From NCBI GenBank assembly GCA_016630955.3, contig CM049996.1, positions 930,001 to 994,000 of the forward strand: a stretch of DNA of 64,000 nucleotides, given 5' to 3'. Below, one piece after another: positions 12,429 through 23,937 of this stretch. The first letter of the stretch is position 1. Each line of letters begins with the position of its first letter. The notes under the pieces were generated by a model. It made no database searches and had not been told where the DNA came from. It saw nothing but the letters and a program-made list of their open reading frames with translations. This DNA is from Didymella arachidicola. Lineage: Eukaryota; Ascomycota; Dothideomycetes; Pleosporales; Didymellaceae. The translations under genes were made by a program, and so were the position numbers.

Positions 12429-14086
12429 TCACCAGGTTCCAAGGCCAAGGCGAGCCCAATTCGTGTCCATATCTTCCACCAGTGTTATGAAGTTGTTATC
12501 GTCAAGACTCTTGAAGATGAAGCCGTTCAGAGCAGCCTTTCGCCCATCGTCGCTCTGCATTGCGTAGGCTTTAAGCGCGTTTTCAGCGTCACGGGAGTGC
12601 GGCAGTGCGATGGGACGGTCGGTGCGACCACGGTTTGCTGAAGCAGGAGGACTTGCAAAGACGCCCGAGGACGCAGACCCAACTCGATGCTCGGCGCCGC
12701 TATTCAGTGCGCTCAGGAGTCGTGTTGCTAAAGGACTTGTAGGAGCAGGGGTAGGATATGCCTGGGGGGAAGACAAAGCTGGTGCGAAGCTGGCCTGCTC
12801 TTCAAAGATAGTCGGAGTTTGTGCTGGCTTGGAATGGCTTCTGGAAGGTAGTATTGGCGTTCGGGGTCTTTGCTTAGCAGAGGTCTTCTTTCCGGTGTCA
12901 GTGACGATGGTTGGCTGTCGCAATGGTGGCAGCTCGCTGTCTAAACTAGCGGTGCGAGCAGAAGGAGGTCTCAAGTCACTGATCCGGGTCGGCAATGGTG
13001 GTGGGCCCATCACGCCTGTCGATGGTCGGCTATCAGGACGGTGGTTGTCACTCCCGGATGAGGGGGCCAGAGAATCGCGTCGGAAAGGAAGTTCTCGACG
13101 AGGTGGAAGCTCCGCAGTATCTGGGCGATCGTATAGCAGAGCGGTCTCAGGTCGTGTAGAAGCCAGGTCATAATCCTCGATGGCCGCAACTACTTGATCG
13201 CGGGGCTGAAAGTTGGTGGGCTGATCTGGTGAAGTAACCAAAACAGAGTCTGGTCGACGAAAATGTACTGGAGGTGTAAGCGGGTCTGAGTACATGAGAC
13301 TAGAACTTGGGAAAGCTGAGTTCGGACGTGCGTGGGCAGCTTCTTGAATCTGAGATTCTACCACTGTCGGGGCTGACACTGCAGTATAAGGTCGACTTGA
13401 GATCTCCGACAGCCTTGAGGGAGGGCAGGAAGGACCTGGGCGTTCGTATTCTGTACGCACTGTCGGTACTGAAGGCTGAGTGTTGGGTCGCGTTTGATCT
13501 GAATTGGTAGCTGAGCCGCGGTCTTTAGGCATGGGGGCTGCCATGAACAAGCCAAGATGATGTAAGTGAGTGTAAACATGATCGAAATCCTCGTTTGTCT
13601 TGAAGCGGATTTGAAGTCGACGGATCTGTATCAGTTATGAGTCGAGCATGCAGGAAGCTGGGATTTTCTTCACCTTCTGGTTGGGCAACTGCCATCGAAT
13701 CGCGAGCAGTGGACAGCGAATAATGGCGGATATTGGCAGTTGATCAGCCTTCATCTCAATACCGCGCCGCTGCATGCTCTTAGTGAGATCCTGTGCGTCA
13801 TTGATTAGGTGTTCGAGGTTAATCTGCTCCTGTGAGAGTGTGTCAGTTGCCATAAAAGCTCGAATAACGTGTCAGGTTCCGAGGTGATATAGTGTGGGCT
13901 GATTGCAGCTCTTACTCGGACCTGGGTACCCTGCACCACCTTCAGCAACTGCATTGTTGAGCCACCCTGCTGATATGAGTCAATCAAAAATGTGAGGTTG
14001 TTAGTTTCGTGCTTCCACTGGAAACTCTGCTCGTCTGGGAAAGCATCCTGTGCAGTCGACAGTTTCGCCAGGCGCGTGGAGATCAT
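12429..14086 (-). CDS. Rec114-like meiotic recombination protein (three exons)
   Basis: Probable member of the Rec114/Rec7 family, accessory factors that act with Mei4 and Mer2 on chromosome axes to promote Spo11 double-strand breaks. Exons 13916-14086, 13674-13829 and 12429-13625 join in frame to 507 residues. The first 130 residues form a compact block, with QSFQWKHETNNLTFLID, MQLLKVVQGTQVR, SAIIRCPLLAIRWQLPNQK and RRLQIRFKTNEDFDHVYTHL. They alternate strands and end in a helix, as expected of the PH-like N-terminal fold of Rec114. A long Pro/Ser-rich disordered middle follows, and the C-terminal 40 residues (FIFKSLDDNNFITLVEDMD) resemble the conserved C-terminal helices. The family evolves fast, so this rests on architecture and short motifs. 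It is divergently transcribed from the Rsc9-like gene. Confidence 0.6.
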
Positions 14087-14426
14087 AGCGCCTACTGAGC
14101 AAGCTGCAGCGTCAGTGAAAGATCAATAGCATTGAGTATAATGCGGTCAGAGGAGCGTCTTGCTGCTCTGGTGATGATGGCTGGGGGATTTTGTTGAGGT
14201 GACGGGCGAGTCGAGACGAAAGGAAAGAGCGATGGTCATAAATCACGTGATCTGTTTGGCGCGACAGTGGAACTGGAGCTCTGGCATTGATGTTCATTAG
14301 CATCGCGAACCGAACGCGCCGCGACATTTACCGTCACCACCGCGCCAGCGCCAGAAACACCGCTCCACCTGTGCATGCACTACGACTTGAATCGCCGGAG
14401 TCCATAATTGATGCGCGCACTGCAAC
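14087..14426. promoter_or_regulatory. Divergent promoter, Rec114-like / Rsc9-like
   Basis: 340 bases separate the two divergent start codons, so both promoters must share it. No specific factor site is called. Confidence 0.5.
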
Positions 14427-17400
14427 ATGGCGCCCAGCAAACCGAGAGAGCCCTCGATTGAGCGCACCGAGGAGTACGACAAGTTTATCGAGGAGCTGCA
14501 GGCATATCACGACAAACGAGGGTGGGTCTCCAAGTTATGTATTATCGCATTGCGCGTATACTGATGTCATGCGCAGGACGACTCTCGACCGCGAGCCTAA
14601 GGTTGCCAATCAGCACGTCGATCTACTACGCCTGTTCAAGCGCGTGAATGATGAAGGAGGGTACGACAAGGTCTCCGATACCAAGAATAACAAGCTTGCA
14701 TGGAGGAGATTAGCGGCAGACTTTCTGCAAGATAGCTCCGCCAGCCAGATCACGACCCAAGCATTCCTGATCAAGACAGCATACTACAAGAACCTAGCGT
14801 GCGCATTCCACCACCGCTACACGCCCCAGTTGCTAACTAGTGTCTCAGAGCGTACGAAATATCGACGATACATAAACGCGAACCGCCACCAAAGGAAATC
14901 CTCGAGGACATCACAGCGAAGGGAGGAGATCTGCTAAACAGGACCACTGAGAACTTCTACCGTGGCAGTCGTGAGACTGAGAGACTGAAAACTGGCGACT
15001 CGGACGACTCAGACGAAGACGCTGACGTTAAGAGAACACCAAATGCTGACAGGATGGACGTAGATGACCCCGGGAGCACCGGGCGGGCCACGAGATCATT
15101 ACGCCATGCACCGCCACAGCGCGTTCTCTTCCAGCCGGAAAGCAACACGAGACAGACGCGCCAGTCGACAGGTCATATGAATTCGCCTGGTCTCAACGGC
15201 TACGGCACAAGTGCTGCAGCTGCAGCCATTGCCAACTACGAACCACGAACGAATATCCCTCTTGCATTGAAGCAGGTCATCACCCCGTCAAACAATCTGG
15301 ACGCATACGTTGCCTCGCGCAAGAAGTACATCGTGAACAGGAAGAACAGACCAGTTCCACTGAAAGGTATGATGTTACCTGGAACTGGTTTTCCTGGGCC
15401 GAATATCTACATCCGTGCCTTACACGCACTGCGCTCGAAGGAACCAGAAGAGGAGGCATACGCGTTGCATCATCTTGTCAAGATTTCGCATGAGCGGGGC
15501 GACAAGTATCGCTTCGACCAATTCCCTGGACTTGCCGAAGCTCTCATTGCGAAAGTCATTGATGTTGGGTCGCTGTTCTTTGACGTCAAATGGGACATTT
15601 CATACGTTGAAGAGGAGTTCACTCAGCTGGACATGTTGAACGGCTTGACAGGCACCAAGGACTTGCTGAAGAAGATCCACGCGCTTCAGACCCTGGATAT
15701 TGAGGACGATCTGCTCCCAGAAGAGAACGCCAAAGCCCTCAACATGATCAACGAAGCCGCGCTGATCATTCGGAACATGGTGATGCTAAAGGAAAACGCT
15801 CTGTTTGCGTCCATGATCCCCGCCGTCCGCGACTTGATTGTCATTGTACTCAATCTGCCCAAACATCCCACCGTTGTCGAACTGCAGCACTACGCTCTCG
15901 AGATTGCCGAACAGTTGACTAAACATTGGATCCTGGACTCGCAAGATCCTGTTTACAGATCTCTACTCGCTCAGGTAGACACCGACGACCGAGGACGAAT
16001 CATCACATCGCTGAGAGCTCTTGGTCGGATATCGATGAACCTGGAAGCCACAAACAAGTTGTCAGACGTACCTGTCAAGACATTGCGGGCCATATGCGAC
16101 TGGTTACTTGTTGAGGACGAAGACCTAAGGATAGCATGCTTGGACTTCCTGTATCTCTTCACAGGCTTCCCGGACAACGTCGAGCTTCTTGCCCAAGAAG
16201 TCAACATCGAAGCTGTTGTTGGCCAGCTTGTCCGTCTGTTGCAATTCGGTGCCATTGCTTACGAAGAGAGACGGAGCACGTTAAAATCGAGCAAATCATC
16301 TACGCCAAACGATGCAGCGCCGAAACTTTCCTCCGCGATTATCGATCACCTGGTTACGCTGGAGGAGCCAGACCGAAGCTCGCAATGGCTCAAGACTTGT
16401 TTCGAGGAAGACCCAGCAGGTGAGATCACACAGATCCAGCTATGGTCTGCGTACAACGCGGCATTTCAGGAAGCTATGGCCGCCAATCCATCTGCTTTCA
16501 AAGCACTCATGCCAGCCAAAGACTTCATCACAAATGTTTCTACTACCTTTGGTGGCGCATCTGCGCAAGTGTTGACAGTTGGCGGCCAACCAAAGTACAC
16601 GATTCGGGGGATTCGACCACGATCTGTACCAGTGGATCCCAGCACGAAGAAGCCATACATGCGCTGCTGTTGGAGAGAGCCAAACACCACGAATGACTTT
16701 CAAATGCTCGCCAGCAACGAGTGCGGCGAGTTCGCCTCAGGCGCGCGGGCGATGTGGGAACATATCGTTGGCATCCATCTCAAAGTGCCTCGCGACCAAG
16801 AAACAGGACAATGGCTGCTGGAACCAAAGCCAGATATCGACATGGAGAATGGTGATGCAGTTGCTGCCTCAATACCACAGACCTATAGTTGCCAATGGGC
16901 GAACTGCAATCACTTCCCTATCGGCACAGACTCTGCCTTCCTTGCTGGACAGCACGTCAAGACACATCTCCCTGACACCTCAATCAAACAAGCAATCCAC
17001 GCGCGCCACAATCGTACCGGCGACGAATCGCGACCGTCCACCTCCTCTGCGCAGCCCTCCAATGCAGGGTATGGCAGCACCCTCGGCAGCGCCAACCGTT
17101 ACGCTCCGAACACACCCTCCTCATCAATATACCCCAATTTCCGCTACTTCAACACCGCAACCGACGAAGCCAACGATGCCGCCGGTCTCCCCCTCTCCTC
17201 CGTTCTCGTCCTCCGTAACCTCGCACGACAATTAAACAAAATTTCCCCTCCCTCCACCGCCCTCGAGATCCCCGACAGCCCAACACACAAACGCTCATTT
17301 AGTGCCACAGAGCCAGGCAGTCCATCCGCACACCGCACGACCGGGGGTAAGAAACCGCGCCTCAGCGACGCTACTCGAGACCGGGCTCTCGAAGACGGCG

Positions 17401-17552
17401 AGCGTGAGGAAGCAGCAGCTAAGAATGTCGGTTGGGTGCCGCGCGCGTTCGCCCCTGTGCGTGAGCAACTCGCCTTTGTCGCCTCGCATAATTTGACGCT
17501 GAAGAATTACATGGGCGGCTTATTCAAGGCGATTGCCGATGGTGGGGCTTAG
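14427..17552 (+). CDS. rsc9: Rsc9-like ARID subunit of the RSC chromatin remodeller (three exons)
   Basis: Subunit of the RSC (SWI/SNF-class) nucleosome remodeller, 1006 residues to the first stop. Exons are 14427-14521, 14577-14798 and 14849-17552. The ARID DNA-binding domain spans about residues 15-125, with EEYDKFIEELQAYHDKRG, VDLLRLFKRVNDEGGYDKV, WRRLAADF and LKTAYYKNLAAYE-type helices; the last is completed only after intron 2 is removed. A helical, armadillo-like middle follows (about 230-560). Two zinc-binding stretches then appear near residues 711-750 and 785-810; the latter is a C2H2 finger of the form C-x4-C-x13-H-x3-H in the QWANCNHFP region. This order (ARID, helical repeat, C2H2) is that of fungal Rsc9 and animal ARID2. 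The frame continues open after the TAG (see next entry). Confidence 0.9.
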
Positions 17553-17873
17553 GTGGCTTCGTTGGATCGCAGCGAGGAGAAAGGTGCGCCTCCTGGGGCT
17601 ATGGATAGGGGTATTGGTTCCAGCGAGGTGCCGACGGATTCGGCGCCTGTAAGGACACTTGCGTTTAAGAGCGACCTGGAGGTGCTGAATCATATTTACG
17701 TGGAGAATATCAGTGCGGAGAAGGGCCTGGCTATGTTGGAGCAGAGGGACCGTACAACAGCTGCTACGACGGTGACGGAGCAACGCCATGACTCTCTACA
17801 GTCTCACACTGATTCCAACGTAGCGGCAGTCATCGCCGCAGCTACTCAAGCCGCAGCACAACAACAGCTCTGA
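17553..17873 (+). other. In-frame open extension after the Rsc9-like stop
   Basis: Directly after the TAG at 17550-17552 the same frame stays open for 106 codons, to a TGA at 17871-17873. It begins with GTG and has no early ATG. The composition is coding-like: acidic/alanine-rich, with a plausible helix at FKSDLEVLNHIYVENISAEK and an Ala/Gln-rich end. No intron that removes the TAG and keeps this frame was found. It could be readthrough product, a recently lost C-terminus, or a sequence error at the TAG. Confidence 0.4.
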
Positions 17874-18488
17874 GAAAAGGGAACGATTGATAGCACGGCG
17901 TTTAAGGGATTTTGCTGAAAAGCCAGCCGCTAACGCGAGACTGACTCCGCGAATGTATGCGTAGGCTGTGGTTTGGATATTATGTTATGCCTAGCTCAAT
18001 GAAACCTCCTTCATACTTCACTGTCGCCTCAACAATGACAATAGAATGAGCTAGCAGGAAAGTTACGAGGCTCCTAGGATGAAGGCAACCAATAAGACGA
18101 ACAGCTGAAGAGGAATGAGAAAATTCCCGAGGGGGGGGGGGGGGGGGGGGGATCTGCGAAGATGTTTGTAATGTCAAGAAATTATGACAAGATCAACGCC
18201 TGGATTTTCAATGTGGTGTTGGTTATGCAAGTATAAAGGCTGTCGATGAATAGCGAAATGTACGCGAAAACAGCAACCTGTGCGACGGCACCGATGACGA
18301 CTAATACTCACATCCCCATTCCTTCGATCCTGGAGATATCGGAAAGCTCATGGTAATGTGATGCTATGTGGGACGTGTCCATGTCTTGAACCTGACGCCA
18401 TCGAACGCTACTGCAGTCAGCGTCAAGCTCGAAAGCAAGCACGTCTGTACCCCATCCCTAAAGAAGTGTGAGCAATATCGAAGTCTAT
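17874..18488. other. Intergenic, tail-to-tail
   Basis: About 615 bases between the Rsc9-like 3' end and the 3' end of the acyl-CoA ligase. Apart from the poly-G tract listed separately I see nothing recognisable. Confidence 0.5.
18131..18151 (+). repeat. Homopolymer run of 21 G
   Basis: An uninterrupted run of 21 guanines in intergenic DNA. Its true length is uncertain because sequencing and assembly often miscount such runs. Confidence 0.9.
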
Positions 18489-20401
18489 TCATTTCTTGGC
18501 CAAGATACCCTCAGCGACTTCGCGCAGCACAAACTTCTTGATCTTTCCACTGCCAGTCATGGGCACCTCGCCATCGCAGTCTTCGCCGAGCCAGAAGATG
18601 TGAACAGGTGCCTTGTGCCTGCCTAGTACTTGCCTCACCCACTCTTGGACATCCTTGAGCGAAGGCTTATCTGTACCTTCTTCATGAAGAAGGAATGCAG
18701 TCGGCACCTCCACGTAGCGTGGGTGTGACACACCGACCACGATGGCACGGGCAACAGATGGATGCTGAACCAGACGCTCTTCGATCTCGAGAGGATATAT
18801 GTTCTCGCCACCTATATTGGATCAGATGATATCGAATGAAGGCAATGCATTCAACGTACCTCGTATGATGATGTCCTTGAATCGGCCTGTGATAGTGCAA
18901 TACCCATCAACGTCGAGAACCGCCTCGTCACCAGTGTGTAGCCACATCTCGCCATGCTCATCCCTGACTAGCAGCTCAGCAGTCTTCTCTGGGTTCTCCC
19001 AGTAGCCCCTACAGAGCTGATACCCTGATATGCAAAGCTCGCCGCGATAACCAATGGGAAGCACTCTATCCTGGTGATCCACGATTTTGACGCGAGCATG
19101 AGGCAACACGGTGCCAACGCTGGTCAATCTTGCATGCAGAGAGTCGGTCGTGTGCGCATTGAAGACCGTAGGCGAAGCCTCAGTCAAGCCATAGCTTGAT
19201 GTGAAGTCCGTCATACCCAGCTCGTTGACCATGCGCTCCATCAGCCAACGAGGGACAGGACTCCCCGCCACGATACCTGTCCTGAGCTGTGAGGACCAGT
19301 GTGCAGGCTTGGGTACATCGATGATGGATTCCATCATGGCTGGCACACCATGGAGGGCAGTGCACTGCTCATCAGAGATAGCCTTCGAGCATGCAACTGG
19401 GTCAAAAGACTCTTCGGGGAAGACTATCTTTCCGCCATGTGTCAAAGTCGCAAGTAACCCAAGTGTGAGTCCAAAGCAATGGAAGAGTGGTGGTGGACAG
19501 CACAGAACATCCTTCTCTGTAAAGTCCATTCGGTCTCCTATGAAGCGAGAGTTGTTTACGAGATTACTGCGTTCGTCAGCTTCCAAATCTGGGGAGCAGA
19601 GGTTCTATAGGTCTTACTGGTGTGTCAGCATGGCAGCTTTGGGGTTGCCTGTACTGCCACTCGTGAATTGAAGGTTGGCGACGTCATGCGGACTGACTAT
19701 TCCATCGTAGATCTCAAGAATATGTCCCGGTATGCTTTCACCCTCATGAAGTAACTCGTCATACTTCATAAAGCTATCGTCATCACCACGGATGAGACAG
19801 ACAGTCTTCAGATCTGGTAAAACTTTGTGTAGGTCTTCGTTCTTCAGCCGTTCGAGTAACGGCCTATTATCGAAGCGTGCAATGGTCGGTGTGGTGAAGA
19901 GTACGCTGCATCCTGCGAGAATCAGTCAGGCGCACAGTACGTGGAGCAAGATGTTGACTGACTCGTGTGTTTCAATGCGTACTCCATTTCTGTTGGTGTG
20001 TATGTGTTATTCAGCGTGACACATATCGCTCCAAGTCGTGCGCACGCGAAGAACACGGCGATATACTTCTCACAGTTTCCACTCATGATGCCTATCCTGT
20101 CTCTTGGACGAACACCGTACTTGAGCAACGCTCGCGCAAGCATGCTCGACTCGTCCCATAGCTTCTTGTATGTCCACCGCGCACCAGTCCATGGTATTAT
20201 GATCGCCTCATTGTCTGCGTAGCGTTCTGTTTGTTGGGAAAGAAGTTGTGAAAGGGTTAACTGCAAGAGAGGTGGATCGCGCGGCCCTGATACAATCGAG
20301 AGATTGGGGTATGGTGGAAGAATGTAAGGATCGATCTGAAGCAGAGTTTGGTTCAATCGTTGGAGGGCATCATGTCGAGACTGATCGTGTATCTGCGCCA
20401 T
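18489..20401 (-). CDS. SidI-like acyl-CoA ligase of siderophore biosynthesis (four exons)
   Basis: Adenylate-forming acyl-CoA synthetase, 587 residues, proposed to activate the acyl group (mevalonyl-type in SidI) for transfer to N5-hydroxyornithine. Exons 19963-20401, 19618-19912, 18860-19566 and 18489-18811 join through GT-AG introns of 48-51 bases. The AMP-binding P-loop FTSGSTGNPKAAM is at 229-241. YGLTEASP and WLHTGD follow, then the hinge GRFKDIIIRGG at 472-482, and the catalytic lysine lies in MTGSGKIKK (K570). The C-terminus (AKK) is not a PTS1. The N-terminus has RLNQTLLQI at 15-23, which matches the PTS2 pattern R-L-x5-[HQ] with a poor fifth and last position, so peroxisomal import is possible. 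Its 1.7-kb upstream region is packed with SreA-type sites. The sidI symbol is withheld because other acyl-CoA ligases share these motifs. Confidence 0.8.
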
Positions 20402-20992
20402 GGTCTCGACCTTATCTCTGCGTCGCTGAGTATTTTATCGGATCAGTGGCTCGCAACAGCAAGTGGGTGCTTCAAAGCCAACGGTACTTCCGGAGAGTCC
20501 GTGGTGATGGGTGTGAAGTGTCCACTGAGGTATGGGAAAGTAAGGAGGCAGAAAGACAACGAAACAGTGGTATACAGTGAGGTCCAAAAGCTATCAAAGA
20601 GCTGTTGTCAGAAGCTTGGGACCCCGATCTTCGCCATGATCAGTGGAGAATGGAACCAGAGTATTTCGCTGATGGCTCGGATCTAAATGCTCCGTCACAG
20701 AAGCCTCTTTTCGCGCCATCATAGCGAATGCGCATACGTAGGCCGCATTGTTTTCGTGCCTTTGCACCGACTCGAGAGATGACATGCTAGGAACCGGTTC
20801 AGTACGCTATGTGTCATTGCTTCTTTTGGTGACAGCGCCGGTTCTCAGATGCCGTAGCGCAAGCCAGCGAGCTGTAGGCGTGATCTCCAAAGAATTTCCC
20901 TCGCCGAGAAGGGATCGTCAAGTTGAATGCTGCCGATGACCGCGTTGCGCGGAGTTACCCCGGCGGCACTAGACATGGGGTGGGCATTGATC

Positions 20993-21003
20993 TTATCTGA
21001 TAA
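20993..21003. promoter_or_regulatory. SreA-type GATA site, palindromic
   Basis: TTATCTGATAA reads as ATCWGATAA on both strands. ATCWGATAA is the published consensus of the iron-sensing GATA repressor SreA; occupancy here is inferred. Confidence 0.65.
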
Positions 21004-21075
21004 GATGACAACTGTCCTGGACGGAGCCCTTGCGGCATCGGTGAGCTGCCCTGTGGAGTCCCCTGGAGCAAAAAT

Positions 21076-21097
21076 TTATCAGATTTTTTTATCAGAT
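21076..21097 (-). promoter_or_regulatory. Tandem pair of SreA-type GATA sites
   Basis: TTATCAGAT occurs at 21076-21084 and again at 21089-21097, in the same orientation 13 bases apart. Each is the reverse complement of ATCTGATAA. Confidence 0.65.
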
Positions 21098-21460
21098 TGT
21101 GGAGGAAACAGCGAAAGTGGCCTGGAAGGATGCGGGACGCAAGAAATCGCTCAGCGTTGATTCCTTCCCGAACCGCCCTCAGCCGCGACTAAAGGATCTC
21201 TCGATGACGCCAAGTTGTGGAATTCACATGTCTATGATCTTAAGCTCTGATGGTGCAAAGATCTGATTGTAACGCACGAACGTGGAGCAGGCGTGAGCGT
21301 CTCTAAGATGAGAAATTCATAAACGGACGCTCTCAAAGAGCGAGCAATTGAGTGCTTGGCATGCCGATTAACTGTAAAGAAACCAAGGAGTGATAACAAC
21401 CTCAATTGCACTACCGCCGCTCCCTTGTGCTTGGCGCGGCAACCCATGGCTGCAGAGTTC

Positions 21461-21469
21461 ATCTGATAA
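21461..21469 (+). promoter_or_regulatory. SreA-type GATA site
   Basis: Exact ATCTGATAA about 1.06 kb upstream of the ligase start. Confidence 0.6.
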
Positions 21470-21513
21470 AATTTGACCTAGGAGGACATCGGCTGCTGGT
21501 CATAGCGCGCTGC

Positions 21514-21522
21514 ATCTGATAA
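21514..21522 (+). promoter_or_regulatory. SreA-type GATA site
   Basis: Exact ATCTGATAA, 53 bases from the previous site and in the same orientation. Confidence 0.6.
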
Positions 21523-21741
21523 TTTTTTCCGCACTTAATCTAAGCGGGTACAACGATGCCGCACTCTGGCAGAAGCGACGCTGTCTTGGCGCCGCTTGCG
21601 TACAAGTTGCATGAACATTGACGTGTTGCATCCACATGGTGGAAACGCAGGGGCTATCGTGACCCTGCTCTGCCACTACAATACGAACGCCTCGTACGTC
21701 CGTTTGAATGTGGGATTGTGGGTGGAGGGCTTGGAATAAGG

Positions 21742-21750
21742 TTATCTGAT
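21742..21750 (-). promoter_or_regulatory. SreA-type GATA site
   Basis: TTATCTGAT, the reverse complement of ATCAGATAA. It lies nearer the acyltransferase 3' end than the ligase start, so its target is uncertain. Confidence 0.5.
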
Positions 21751-22085
21751 CCGCCCTCTGCATGCAGCCGGCTTGGCTCGTGCACAGCGCCGCAGGCAAC
21801 AATTGGTTCTTACGATACAGTCGCGAGTCGCGCTATGACGTGCACTATATATTGCTTGCGTATTTCTTTTGTCATTCTTTTGACGCATAGATCAAATTTG
21901 CGAGAGCGAAGGAAAAAACTGTATATTCCGAGCCGACATTCGATAGACAGTGACAAGAGAATGTTGACTGAACGCGTTGATGAGCACCGAGCGCGGCCAC
22001 ACATATGCTAGTATAGACACGTGGATACAGGTATTATGTCGACGCTAAAATGCTACAAGGAGGAATGCAGTAGACTAAGTCCAAA

Positions 22086-23466
22086 TCACAGCTTAGCTAG
22101 TGCATCCAAGCTGGGCCGAACCTTCTTCTCACCATCCCATACGAATGGACTCAGTGTGAAGAACTTTTCCCTATTGACCATCATGAGAGCACTTCGCTTG
22201 TGTGGCAAGTCCATGAGCTTCTCGACGTGGAAGCCGTGGGCAAAGTCGTAAGCCAGGACAGTGCTACTAGTGGCCGCTGGCTCGCCAACCAAGTTCCAGG
22301 TACGCGGTTCATCTAGGAACATATAGTGCATGAGTCCAGACCACCATGCAGAAACTCGGTAAGGGCCTCTGAAGCGGATATCACCCACAAGAGAGTGCCT
22401 GCCGCGGTCGTAAAGTTCCGACCGGTAGTGGGCACCCATGTGATCTTCCTGTTTGGTGCATTAGTCTATGTCTGTAATTCACCTGCGGGTAAGATCGACG
22501 TACCATGGCCCAGTAGACCTCGAAGTAGGCAAAGAGAACGTCGTCAAATGCCGCGAACATGGTTAGCACGTGGGGATCTTCGTGCAGCTTGCGTAGATAC
22601 TCGCGGTGCTGATCCAAGGTTCCGGTCTCGTTCCAGCCAGCAGCGACACGTGGGTCGTTCTGCCACTTGTTAAACAGAGCAAGATGCTCAGGGTTTGTGT
22701 AGTCAAGGGCCATCATAGTAAAATGCTCCTTGAGGTGGGGAATCCATCGACTGTAGATGATTGAACCTGGCTCAGGTTTTGGTTCTCTTACAGGATGCAT
22801 GGTATGCCGCGGGAGAGCCGGGAATTGCGTAGACGGTGCTGTCTGATGAGGGAAAGCAGGATATTGCTGGCTTCTTGGCTTTCCAGATGCATCTAATCGT
22901 GGTGCCCAAACAGGACGAGGGCCAAATGGAGATGCAGCACCCTGCCAGAAAGCGCCCCTTAGAAGAAGATGCCCGTCTTGTGGTAAAGACGGATCTGACG
23001 GTTTCGGGTGAGGATGGAACAAGCCAGTAGAGTACAGCTCCTGAGCTAGTGCTTGCGAGTCTCTACCGTGGAACAGCACTCGGAGGTTCTCGACCAAAGG
23101 GTGCAACGAGACAAGGGCATAAGCAATGAGCCACAGTTGTGGCACACTAGGGCGCTCCCCGGTCCAAGAGACAGTCAAATAGGGCGATCTACGTGCTCGC
23201 GCCCACGAGCTGTTGTCGCCCTTTGCCGGTGTTGCATCCTGAGACACGAAGGCAATGTCGCTGAACGAGATCGATATGTTGTCCAGTTGACTAGGCGGGG
23301 GAAGTCCCTCACTGCTGCTATGGGCCCTGGAGAGCAAGATTTGGCTGCGAACAGCCAGGTCCTGCTGTGCCACGGTTCGGATTGTGTATGCTGTAAGGTA
23401 TGGGTGGGGAAGCTTCAGCATGAGAGGCTCTGCAGCTGCATTGGCAGTCTGTTCTTGTTGCGCCAT
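22086..23466 (-). CDS. SidF-like N5-hydroxyornithine acyltransferase (two exons)
   Basis: Acyltransferase of the IucB/AlcB-type GNAT family, about 441 residues. It is proposed to move an acyl group from CoA to N5-hydroxyornithine, forming the hydroxamate. Exon 22504-23466 is joined to 22086-22448 by a 55-base GT-AG intron. I start at 23466 (A at -3); an in-frame ATG at 23532 would add 22 residues. The C-terminal half has the family features: the block YSRWIPHLKEHFTMMALD, then HLALFNKWQNDPRVAAGW, FAYFEVYWAMEDHMGAHY (made by the splice), GRHSLVGDIRFRGPYR and a final FVWDGEKKVRPSL. The last three residues are AKL, a recognised PTS1 peroxisome signal, as reported for SidF. It neighbours the SidI-like ligase and is divergent from the SidA-like gene. 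The acyl specificity cannot be read directly. Confidence 0.85.
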
Positions 23467-23937
23467 TATGCTTGGTCCAGTGCAGAAAAAGATGAAGAGG
23501 TTGGAATTCCGCGCAGTAAATTGAATTAACAAGAGATTGAAGTTTGGAGACGGCTAATGGAAGCCGAGGTCTGGAAAAGAATTAAACCGCACCTGGCTCA
23601 CAGCCATTAAGCAGTGTTAGTGGTGTATCTTACCAACTCACGAGCTGCCAAGGACCTGGCGTGGGCCCCAGCCGGTTGCAAAGCTCCGAAAGGGTATTAG
23701 AAAACGCACCATGCGGATGCTAAATTAGTGAACCACCCTCGTGTCTGCCCCACGTACTTCCAGGGTAGGAATGTGCAGCGACCCTGGTCATCTTGACACC
23801 GGCGCTAAAGTTTTGGTTACATCTTGTCAGTGAGGCAGCTTGTCGACGGGGCTGGTGTATTCGACCGATGTGCAGCCATTATGCGAGCTCAAGCTGCTGT
23901 GATCGTATCACGACTTTTTCGAAACCGCCGCTAGGTC
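23467..23937. promoter_or_regulatory. Divergent promoter, acyltransferase / SidA-like
   Basis: 471 bases shared by two divergent siderophore genes. Unlike the other cluster promoters, I found no ATCWGATAA match here. Confidence 0.5.

Larger units (their letters stand above)
20402..22085. promoter_or_regulatory. Upstream region of the acyl-CoA ligase with clustered GATA sites
   Basis: 1.7 kb between the ligase start and the 3' end of the acyltransferase. It contains six ATCWGATAA loci (listed separately), a near match TTATCGGAT at 20435-20443, and no supported gene. Some of this DNA must also be the acyltransferase 3' flank. Confidence 0.65.

Noticed and set aside
17553..17873. Separate small gene after the Rsc9-like stop
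   Set aside because: No ATG near its start and it is directly in frame with the upstream gene; better treated as an extension or readthrough candidate.
18489..18497. PTS1 on the acyl-CoA ligase
   Set aside because: The C-terminus is AKK, which is not a PTS1; only the weak N-terminal PTS2-like match is kept.
20248..20686. Overlapping plus-strand frames at the 5' end of the acyl-CoA ligase
   Set aside because: They overlap the ligase first exon and its promoter, with no recognisable domain.
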